This document shows, one piece after another, positions 55,640-64,000 of a DNA stretch of 64,000 nt. Source of the DNA: Rhyzopertha dominica (Eukaryota > Arthropoda > Insecta > Coleoptera > Bostrichidae); NCBI GenBank assembly GCA_025024175.1, contig QCXZ01000041.1:35149786-35213785 (forward strand), written 5' to 3'. Position numbers and translations under genes: made by a program. Position 1 is the stretch's first letter. Each line of letters begins with the position of its first letter. Under the pieces are notes generated by a model. The model worked only from the letters and a program-made list of their open reading frames with translations. It did no database searches and was not told the origin of the DNA.

Positions 55640-57245
55640 TATTTTACAGTATAACCCTTGTGTATACATATTATAGTGTGCTCACCTACATTGCAAAAAA
55701 CGGACAGATTTTGGGGGCGAAATGCGAGTGTTTCTGGGGGCAGACATTTGGTGGCGCTGTAACGAATTTGTAAAATAGAAGTAATTGACGTTACCGGCAT
55801 TTTGAGTATCCCTCATGTCCCCTACTTTAAAACCGTTCCTTTGCCGATGTTGCCAAGTGATGCTATAGTTACGCGAGTGCATAATACGAGTTCCAATTAT
55901 AAATAGTATATCCATATAAATTTGTATTATAATACGTATTAAAAGCAAAATCTTATGTCTTATGCAGCCATACTGTCTTAGGCAGTCATACCGTCTTACA
56001 AATATTTTTTTTAGTTCGTATAATGAACGTGTAATCTCCGTAAATGTTCGTGTACTTGTATGCAATATACAAACTGCCAACATAGCTTTCTAAGAGTAAC
56101 GCCTACGCCTATCGCAGGATATCCCATTAAAAGATGAACTCGGTTTTTTATAAATGCTTGGATTGTTATTCCTCGTACGATTCATTGACTACCTATTTAT
56201 AAGTACTTTGTCTAACAGGCAAAGAAATCAGATCATTGAATATTACGTTTACTGTCCCGCAGCAGTTCAAATCTCATATGTTTTATTATAACCAGACGGT
56301 CCGTGCGATAATACTTCGAAAAACAGTCGAACAAGCAATAAAACAGTCTTGCAAGCCTTGACAAACGAGACTCCCGAAGATAGGTCGTGTGAGGGTAGGT
56401 CAGGCTACAATGTTTGTTATTTCATCGACTATGTAGTAAATGAGATACGGTTTCGGACACCTAATGTAACATAATAAGAGATGTCCGGTGATAACTTTAA
56501 CAGGAACAATAGGAACTTATGTCCAAAAACTTGAAGATAATTAGGTAAAGAGACAAATAATAAGAATAAATGGATCTGTTGTTAATGTTTTATAACTAAA
56601 TACGTCTTTAAATTCTATTTCCAGATTAAATTTTCGCAAGACCAATAATATATAAATGCCAGCATTTCAATTAATATACAGATAGATAGTAATCTTCAAT
56701 ACATTCAATACAAATTAAATTTAAAAAATCCCTTAAAATTAAAAAGCTATGCTTTACCAAAAATTCATAAACTACGAAATAAATATCAGAATAGGTATAG
56801 TCGCAAATGTAAACGCTCCTACCTAATTAGCCAAATAAACAAAATTCGTCTATAAATTGCCAGCGATCTTTGTATGAAACAGTTTTTTAATATACAGATT
56901 TTATTATTAGCCATTGCGTATCGGAACTTTGCAGTTTGCATGCCATGATGTGCAGAATCGCGAAAGTCGAAAAGTTGTTTGATCCCCGCGTTCCCTCGCT
57001 CGCGCTCCATGGTCCTGGTCGTGTAATGCAAACGTTTGATGGAATGGGTACAGTCTGATATTCCCCTTTAACGAAATTCAAAGCTCCGATTTACCGCATT
57101 TAATACCATGTAGCAGTTCCGATGTTTACCGCTGCGTACCGCCACCATACAGAGATAAATTAGCAAAATAGGTGTCCGCGATAAATCCCATAAGGTGAGC
57201 ACACTATAATATGTATACACAAGGTATAATTTTGAAATATCGCCC
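55640..57245. repeat. inverted pair of a 45-bp terminus, 1.5 kb apart
   Basis: TTGTGTATACATATTATAGT then GTGCTCACCT at 55661-55690 recurs reverse-complemented at 57195-57225. Similarity continues weakly outward (TATAACCC / TATACC). Just left, 55573-55585 reads ACAGGGTGTCCCG, a frequent insect repeat terminus. The two ends face away from each other, so they may be the ends of two separate insertions or of one element around 55690-57195. Confidence 0.6.
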
Positions 57246-57370
57246 GCCTACTGAGATATTCATTCTTGAACACGGAAGAAGAGTAACAGTTTTTCAAAAA
57301 TATCTCATAGACTGTGATATAATTTCATGGTTATTATTACATTTCAAGTAAAAGCCGTTAAATAAATGTT

Positions 57371-57386
57371 TCGGGGGGGGGGGGGG
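57371..57386 (+). repeat. G14 homopolymer
   Basis: Fourteen consecutive G after TTTC, a probable assembly-error site or repeat terminus. Confidence 0.9.
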
Positions 57387-57562
57387 CAACCCTCCACATT
57401 TTACCCTTAAGCAGAGCAGTATAGCATTATTTCGTTTGCAATACTATAATAGCAGGCTGAAGTTATAAAAACCGTAAACCGTGCGAGATTAAAAATCAGT
57501 CGGTTCTGTACTATTGGCAAATACTCAAATCGGGATGCGGCCCTGGATATCAACACAGACCA

Positions 57563-58012
57563 TTGACTAATAACAAAAAGAGCGCGATACAGCAGTTAAC
57601 CGACACTAAGCAAATGTTGACATTACCTGCCGTATCCTGCGGCATGCTCGATCCGCCGCTAAATATTTGTAAACTTTTTGTCCTCTATTTCCTGCGGAGC
57701 ATTTTCAGTTTTAATTTGCATAAAGGAGAAGAGAGATATTATCGGCCGCACGGAAGCGAATGTAAATTATGGACGCGCGGCATAAAAAACTTTTTGAGGA
57801 TGCAGCACCTCGAGGGTGTACATAATAAAAATTTCAAGGCTCGATGGAAGGGTGATGGAGCTGTCACATTTTCCTCGAGACCTGGGAATTTCGGGGTTTG
57901 TAGGGTAACACATCGTGCTATACTAATATGCGGCTTGGCGTTTTGTCAATGCGAAAGTTCGCCTGCACGTAGCAAAATCACTAAAAGTTTGGACTTGTTG
58001 AATTGGAGGTAA
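57563..58012 (+). CDS. 149-codon open frame ending at a splice-donor consensus (uncertain exon)
   Basis: The longest open plus-strand frame near this end. It runs from an ATG-proximal start to TTGAATTGGAG|GTAAGT (donor GT at 58010-58011), then reads into a stop. The DNA is GC-richer than its neighbours. The peptide has no signal, membrane or domain pattern that I recognise (SCGMLDPPLNICKLF, KGEERYYRPHGSE, GAVTFSSRPGNFGVCRVTHR). It contains factor-like words (TAATTTGCATAA at 57712, GCATAAAAAAC at 57780), so it may equally be an enhancer or noncoding exon. Exon status is unproven. Confidence 0.25.
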   Translation: MTNNKKSAIQQLTDTKQMLTLPAVSCGMLDPPLNICKLFVLYFLRSIFSFNLHKGEERYYRPHGSECKLWTRGIKNFLRMQHLEGVHNKNFKARWKGDGAVTFSSRPGNFGVCRVTHRAILICGLAFCQCESSPARSKITKSLDLLNWR

Positions 58013-58069
58013 GTCTGCTGGTTTTATTCGTAATTTTAACCTATCGTTTCAGTTCAACAAATCTCATTT

Positions 58070-59030
58070 GACGGGCGAAAAGTAACTTAAAAGTCTCGGC
58101 GCCCGTTAAAAAATAATAACGCCTGCCGACTGTTAAGGAAAACTCGATTAAGGATTTAAAAAAAAATATTTTCACATAAACATCCATTTACTCCAGTGAA
58201 TGTCAGAATTGAACTCACCACTACCTATGATTATTTCAAACTTGTGGTCGAACTTGTAAATACCTATTGTGGTTGTTGCTGCCTTCACACAGTTTTGAAA
58301 CTGCCGTTTCGAAATTTTCATTTTCTTGGCAACAGTCTTCTCCATGTAAATTCCGACCACTGCAGACGATTACCAACTTCCAAGTTCTTTCACTGACGAC
58401 ATACGAAACGAGCTTCCTGTTTATTTAATTCAGCGATTCGCAGTAGATTCGCCAACATCCAAGATCATAACAAAACCAGAAAAATGCAGCTATCTTTAAA
58501 ATAGTAGTAATTGCATAGAAACAAAACAAGAAAATATAATATGCACTAATTTAACGCGCAGTCCTTGGCGAAACATTGTTTATAAATAAAATGAAAGGCC
58601 TTGATTATTTCTAGACATATCTGGATACTCTTTTGAGGAAGCGAAAGCTTCGAGACAGTTCTGTAAGTTAACTATGAAATTTTGTGCAGTCACTGAGTGC
58701 TTTTATTTCATCTATGTAAAAATTAGGTGCTGATGAAACCCCGATTTATTGAAAATTGTAAGATGTCCCGATCTCAATAATGGATTTTTTGTGGAGGGCA
58801 GATTTGTTCCTGTATTATGCCGCTGCCCAGTTCTTACGTAAAAAAAGACAAGCTTTGGCTTAATTTCATAGCATGTTTATCTGGTGCTGCCCCTTACAAT
58901 AGGGCTTTCTCGTATGGTAAAATGAAAGTATGTGTATATGGTAATGTTAAAAATATAAAAATGAACAACTCATGCAAAAAGCCCTGTAAAATTCAAATGC
59001 TAGAAACTCGTGCTTTGACAGCCGTGAGCA
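58070..59030. other. no recognised gene
   Basis: Nothing supported. Confidence 0.6.
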
Positions 59031-59059
59031 TCTGACGTCACGTCGCGTGTCGTTTAGAG

Positions 59060-60278
59060 CAGTGGCGGCTCGTGACAAATTCTATTGGGTCAGCAGTAAA
59101 AACATTGGTCCACTCTAGTTGGTCACTATTATTTATTTATAAATTAGTAAATAATATTGTATATACTCGTAGTTGTTGTTGCTTATTACTTGCTACTTCT
59201 GTAAATTTTCATATCGCCGCACGTTAAAAAGGTAGTTCATTTGGTAACAAATAGCCTAATCTGGCAACTAGCTTCATAATTTCAACGTCAAACGTGCACC
59301 TGTACTGCACCGGAGAGAAGAAGCCGATATATGTTGAGTCCAATCCGAAGATGTATTCGGAAGTCCGGCAGACAGCATTAAGCGGTTATATGGGTATTGG
59401 CGCTTACTTATTGTGTTATTTTCTTTTTGTGTGAAATTCTTCAATGATTTCAGATTGACTAAATTTATAACATGTATTTAATTAATTCTGTTAAATGTTT
59501 GAAGGTATCTGCTTAAAATTGTTTATTTAAGAGGATAGCTCATACAATAATCTTGGGAAAATGAAAAATTTCGTAGAACATTCGGGTAGTTTTTCGTGAT
59601 TTCAGTATTGAACTATATATATAACTGTTGTTCAATGTACATGTCAAAATTGATTTTCGGAATCCGCCGATTATGAATGTCGGGCCTCCTTTATTAACTT
59701 CAATAAAAACATATATACGTAAAATTAAATTATGATTATAACAAAACTGTAAGCATGTAAAGGGTGTTAATCAGATAATTTGTAATACTCAGTAGAAAAC
59801 AGAACTATAATTGGTTGATTAAAAAAAACTTGAAATAATTGAAATAAATGATGAAGTCCGTTTTAACGTTTTATGTTGTGTGCCAGACTCAAGCATTGCT
59901 GAGTCTCGATTTTCGCCTCAGGATTCAATATGCGCGCAGGGTTGCGTCTTTGTTCAGCTCATAGGAAAACGATGCTATTGCTTCCTCATACGATGCGGTC
60001 TGCCGACCCAGCGCTTGGATCACGGGCTTGGATGAAAAACACATACACGGCCCAGCCACGGTTGCCGAGTAGCGTAAATTTTTCGGGATAATCCGTAAAA
60101 ATGTGATTTTGGCTAATTATTAATTTGATGATAATGTAAAAAAATACGCTCCAACTGTTTCAAGATATCTGAACATAATAAAACAAAATATACATAAAAA
60201 TACGAAAAAAAATAATTTCTTCGATCAAAATTCTGGGTCGGCAGCGCCGACCCTGCTGACCCGGACGAGCCGCCACTG
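59060..60278. mobile_element. nonautonomous hAT element with 8-bp target duplication
   Basis: The ends are perfect 14-bp inverted repeats, CAGTGGCGGCTCGT. GTTTAGAG directly flanks both sides (59052-59059 and 60279-60286). CA-starting ends with an 8-bp duplication of nTnnnnAn type define hAT. The 1.2-kb interior has no transposase. GGGTCAGCAG recurs near both ends as a subterminal repeat. The clean duplication shows a fairly recent insertion. Confidence 0.93.
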
Positions 60279-60424
60279 GTTTAGAGGGGACTGTTAGCTG
60301 TAATGAGAGATTTATTGAAGCCTTACGGTATTGTTTGGTGGCTTACGTAGGTAAAATCAAAACTTACACGTCTGATTGCCCTGGTCAATTGTAGTGCATG
60401 TGAACAGCACGTGTACAGACCACA

Positions 60425-60960
60425 AAATAAGCGGTGTTTTGTGCCTTATTGCAAAAGCTGATCGATAAGTACACCAAACAAAATTTTTGCGCGGGTGCCG
60501 AGGAACAATTTAAAGCGTACAAAGCTATGATTTAAAGGAGCTAGACGTGACATGCTCAAATCAAAAAGTGATTTATTTTTCTGCTACGAAGACCATTTTA
60601 ATGTTGGGAATTAGCTTTTAACTAAAAAATGCTTATATCGTTTATTTTCATTATTTAGCTGGAAGAAGACATGAAAAATTATACAAGTTATAAACTGATG
60701 GGTCAAAACATGAATATTAATGAAGCGCTCGTTGTTCCACACATTTTTTTGTCAATCAGCCTTTAGATTTAGATGCTCCTTCAACCAGTAAGTTTCACTT
60801 TATCAGTGACATTTTATGCCTCCAGGGTAAACATTATTAGTACAGTTCCTTACCTTTCCTTCTAAACTTAAATATTTTTAACTACCGCTCAGGTGCAGGA
60901 AGTAGTGGAAGTGATCGAAAAAGAATTCGAACTTCCTTCAAAAGAATGCGCTTGAAACTC
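60425..60960 (+). pseudogene. THAP-domain gene remnant, three exons
   Basis: Exon 1 reads CFVPYCKS, ISTPNKIFARVPRNNLKRTK and KSKSDLFFCYEDHFN: the C2CH zinc ligands (C..C at 60435-60452, CxxH at about 60582-60593) are kept, but stops break the centre. Donor after 60602, acceptor TTTAG at 60654-60658. Exon 2 reads LEEDMKNYTSYKLMG and VVPHI, frameshifts, then LDLDAPST before GTAAGT (60788). Exon 3 starts after CTCAG (about 60889) with GAGSSGSDRKRIR. The gene model matches copy 1 at 21.2-21.5 kb. THAP fingers bind DNA. Here it is the N-terminal part of a P-type transposase or a THAP-only gene. Confidence 0.75.
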
Positions 60961-61299
60961 GCAGCAAACACATACTTGCAATTTAACTGTCACTGTGCAG
61001 CATTCAGCAGTATCTCCACTTCTACGAGTAGGTCCCCATATCCTTAAGGAGAAAACACAAGTTCATTCGCACCCAGTACTAGTACAGCTGAACTAAACCG
61101 TTTGCCATGTTTTATGTATTCCAATACCATAAACATATCTACAGCGGACAGATTATATCAAGAAGCTCCGCAAACCCTTCTTTTGGCCACATAAACCTTT
61201 ACTAAACTAAACCACAATTCACAAGTACTTTATTTGCAATAAACCAGTACATATGCAAAGTTGTCGCCATCTTGGTATGCGAAGTGACGTCATGACCAA

Positions 61300-61978
61300 T
61301 GAACGGAAGTTCCGGTTACTCATTAAATCTTACCATTTACCTGCAAATAGCCTGTTATGCTTATTATATGTTGCCCAGTTTACTAAGATGATTATATTAG
61401 TGTCGGTACTATCACCAAATTGCCATGTATTTCACTTAAATGGAATTTAAGGCAACTGCCCAATTGAGCATTGAGGTAATTGACTGAACTAGTGCATAGA
61501 ATGAGCACAGTCGAACCAGAAATGACATAGTGTTGCTTTCAGCGACTAATCTTGATTCTGTCTATGACAAAACCTTACGTGGTGAAAGGCGTAATCTTAA
61601 GTTTTAGGTGGGAAGATACGTGCACCGTACCTTTGGAGTAACGATGTGAGGTCCTTTGCTTGTGTAACCTGACTCCTTTTGGTTTTCCATAACATGACCG
61701 TCCAAGTACTGGACCATGGGTGTTACCTTACCTCAGGGCCTTCTTTAATCGGCATTTTGGAGAAGGCAATGTAGCCACTATTACTTTAGACTACTTGGGA
61801 CAAAACAATGTCAGTTTGTAGCCTTAGCCATGGATCTTTCACTCATCGAACAAATCAGGAACGTTATACATAAAAGATTACAAATTTAAAAGCTGCATAC
61901 AGCATCGTGGACGTCCACCCATTATTATTCTTTTAGATTCTTGCTGTCCAATTCACGTTTTAATTAATTACTTACTAC
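61300..61978. other. no recognised gene
   Basis: Nothing supported. Confidence 0.6.
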
Positions 61979-63273
61979 TACGATCAAATATAACATTGAA
62001 CTTTTAAATAACACGCAATAATTCAGTTTATGCTTCAATATTATTTATTTTGTCTCTTTCAAAATAGTCCCCGTCGGATGTAATACACATACGCCAACGT
62101 TTTTTTCAGTCCTTATAACACTTTTCATACCCCTCTTTTGGTATCATCTTCAGCTCTCACTTCGAATTCTCTTTTATGGCTTCGGTCGTTTCAAAATGCT
62201 TTCCGCGAAATGGTAATTTGTTTTTTTGGGAAGAGGAAGTCACATAGTGCCATATCTGGTTAATAAGGAGCTTGCAGAATGACGTGTAGGTTGTTTTTGA
62301 TTAAATAATCGCGTGTTAAGTGAGCCGCGTGAATCGGTGAATTATCATGGTGCAAAAACCATGTTTTGTTTGTCCAAATTCATGCCGTAATAGACGAATT
62401 TTCGCTCTCAAATTCTGTAAAACTTACTCATATCATGCACATTAGCTGTTTGACGAGTCAGAAGGAATTCTCAATGCACAACATCTTGATAATCGAAGAA
62501 AACAATCAACATTATCTTGATTTTTGAGGGACGAGGTTTTTGGGTTCGGCTCATCTTTTGCGCGCCCCTCCGATGATCGTTGTGCAGTTTCGACGTCATA
62601 TTTACAGACCCACGTCTCATCACCAGTTATGATGCGTTGATGTCGGTATCACTCATAGCAACAAGCATTTCTTTAGAGACAGACTTGCAGTGCACTTTTT
62701 GATAAAAAATTAGCACTCCTGGAATGAGTCGCGCCGAGACACGTCTCATGTCTAAAATATCATGTAAAATGGTTTCCTTTGATCCAAATGATAGTCCCAT
62801 CAGCTGTCTCTCTAGTAGTCACACGACGATTTTCGAGCTCCATTTCCTTCACTTTTTCAATACTTCCTTCGTTAGTCGATGTTTGTGGACGGCGTTTATG
62901 AGGCAAATCTTCAGCCTCTGTACGACCATTTTTGAACAATTTATACCAATTATACGCAGAGGCTTGCGACATATGAGAATCCGGATAAGCCTTCTGTAAC
63001 ATTTTGAGCGCGCCAGCACACGATATTTCGCTTGAAACACAAAATTTAAGGCAGATTCTTTGGTATACAGAATGTTATATGACAAAAATCGAAAAACACA
63101 CTTACCTAAGATTGGCTATTTATAATCTTGTTTCGAAAACTTTTATGTGACCGATCGTGTTGACACTTTACACGGAAGCGTGTGACAGTGCTACCAACCT
63201 TACGCAAGAATAATTTTGACAAAACATGGTGCGCGGTTCGTTTAAATTAAAAATTCTAGGTTATATTTGATCA
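61979..63273 (-). mobile_element. complete-length mariner element, inactive
   Basis: The ends share GATCAAATATAAC and a further (C/T)TTTTAA stretch as inverted repeats of about 29 bp (61982 on, 63272 back). TA precedes the left end at 61979-61980. The right TA is not preserved. The 1.3-kb size is normal for mariner. The interior encodes a broken transposase on the minus strand. It is unlikely to be mobilised from its own product. Confidence 0.85.
62000..63085 (-). pseudogene. mariner transposase, frameshifted
   Basis: From the N-terminus (about 63060): SAGALKMLQKAYPDSHMS-like helix-turn-helix (clear from MLQKAYPDSHMSQASAYNWY), then DLPHKRRPQTS and VTTRE, RRVSARLIPGVL, ITGDETW (62630-62610, first Asp), VETAQRSSEG, then HHDNSPIH (second Asp codon 62346-62344) and PY*PDMALCDFLFP (third Asp codon 62241-62239). 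The spacing of 34 residues between the last two Asp fits DD34D. The Ser of the usual PYSPD is a stop, and at least two frameshifts separate the domains. All three catalytic Asp survive. Confidence 0.9.
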
Positions 63274-64000
63274 GAACTGTACTTTGCACTTTACGCCAAA
63301 AGTTTATTCTTATACTTATATTTAGATCGCCTCAAGAATCCCAAGAAGAAAATCAGTTAACTCAAAGTTTATTGTTATAAGCCTTCATCACGAGAAACAG
63401 CCGAGAGTTAATTAACAGCCCAGGGATACGCATTATTTGATCGTTTATGAGCGCTCACAGCTTCATGGCTGCTATACCGGATCTGCATCCTTTGAAACGC
63501 CATAAAAACACAAACGTTCTGTAGGTTACCGAGCAGCAGCGTAAGCAAACACGGGACGTGTTTAAGGATAGCGGAAGTTTGTTGAATGTTTACACATCAT
63601 TTGTGTGGTTTAGTGCGCTTAATGTTGCTCTTACATGCAGTGAACATGGTTTAACGAGGTGCGGTGTGCTCGTGGAACCTTTATTAGGCTGAAGAGCACA
63701 TAGGAAAACAGGTGTGGGGATATTTACGTTGATTAGAAATTTGGGACGAGGTGCGGTACATAAGGCGAAACAGATCCTGAGCTTTACGGTTTATGTTTCC
63801 AGGACCCACCGGTGACGTCAAAGATGTACAATGTAATCACAATAATTATGCATAAAATATAAACTCGTTCTTTGTAGCAAAGATAATTTGGTGCAATGCT
63901 TTCACTTTTGCCTCTGTTTATCAGTAAATAATTCTTCCTCAATAAACTATATATAACATTCAATGTCATGTGCATACGAAGTCTGCCTTATGTCCACAAC
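63274..64000. other. unassigned; possible regulatory DNA
   Basis: Non-repetitive DNA with words such as AAAGTTTATTGTTATAAGCC (63366) and CGCCATAAAAACACAAACG (63500). No gene seen up to the window end. Confidence 0.4.

Larger units (their letters stand above)
59033..61291 (+). mobile_element. THAP/P-like DNA element, copy 2, interrupted by hAT
   Basis: The inverted ends are TGACGTCACGTCGCGTG (59033 on) and, on the right, the complement of TGACGTCACTTCGCATA (61291 back). A decayed THAP gene with two introns lies inside, and the right end shares CATATGCAAA and a GACCAAT edge with copy 1. A 1219-bp hAT element with its target duplication sits 19-27 bp inside the left end. Without it the element is about 1.03 kb. 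The transposase core is missing, so it was nonautonomous. Confidence 0.75.

Noticed and set aside
58728..58745. CTGATGA as a hammerhead core
   Set aside because: It runs directly into AAACCCC with no stem II and no cleavage-site arrangement.
1..64000. CRISPR array, bacterial operon or phage features
   Set aside because: Element families, introns and composition are eukaryotic; no regularly spaced short repeats of CRISPR type exist. The 38-bp array has no spacers.

Overview
The window is AT-rich eukaryotic DNA of animal type, most likely an insect. The mix of element families points that way: mariner, hAT, THAP/P-like DNA transposons, Penelope-like elements, Jockey/CR1-type LINEs, an R2/R4-type LINE with a restriction-like endonuclease, and a gypsy-type LTR fragment. 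I recognise no intact host protein gene, tRNA or rRNA. Scattered N bases suggest a draft assembly. The best reading is a gene desert or a very large intron filled with decayed and a few young mobile elements. Most identifications below come from translated motifs and from by-eye alignment of segments within the window.

Layout. 0-8 kb: mariner fragment (-), hAT C-terminal fragment (+), LINE 3' end (+), a four-unit repeat with one unit inverted, a duplicated enhancer-like segment (2.5 and 6.4 kb) and an exon-like fragment (-). 8-16 kb: a GC-rich TIR element (its partner lies inverted at 51.4-53.0 kb), then mostly featureless DNA with one enhancer-like island at 14 kb. 16-22 kb: Penelope-like fragment with a GIY-YIG domain, a 367-bp tandem duplication and a THAP/P-like element. 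22.4-24.0 kb: three hammerhead-ribozyme motifs in a retrozyme-like repeat, beside a LINE with a PD...D endonuclease. 26.2-32.6 kb: a young element with about 1-kb direct terminal repeats and a matching 4-bp target duplication, carrying a much older LINE inside. 33-41 kb: a pair of dispersed repeats, a second Jockey/CR1 LINE, a 638-bp TIR element and a 580-bp foldback. 42.8-43.5 kb: gypsy-type 5' LTR, leader and gag start (-). 45.8-46.9 kb: Penelope-like reverse-transcriptase N-terminal part (-). 49-58 kb: LTR-like tail, GC-rich islands, the second TIR element and a 149-codon frame ending at a splice-donor consensus. 59-61.3 kb: a second THAP/P-like element interrupted by a 1.2-kb hAT with a perfect 8-bp target duplication. 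62.0-63.3 kb: a complete-length, dead mariner.

The most interesting system is at 22.4-22.96 kb. Two tandem minus-strand hammerhead motifs have predicted cleavage sites exactly 165 bp apart, and a third on the plus strand has an intact catalytic core. This fits the small self-cleaving circular-RNA retroelements (retrozymes) known in animals, with Penelope-like elements, the usual hammerhead carriers, elsewhere in the same window. Second is the terminal-repeat element at 26.2-32.6 kb: its repeats are nearly identical, yet its interior is mostly a LINE fossil with many stops. The LINE was therefore probably copied along as cargo.
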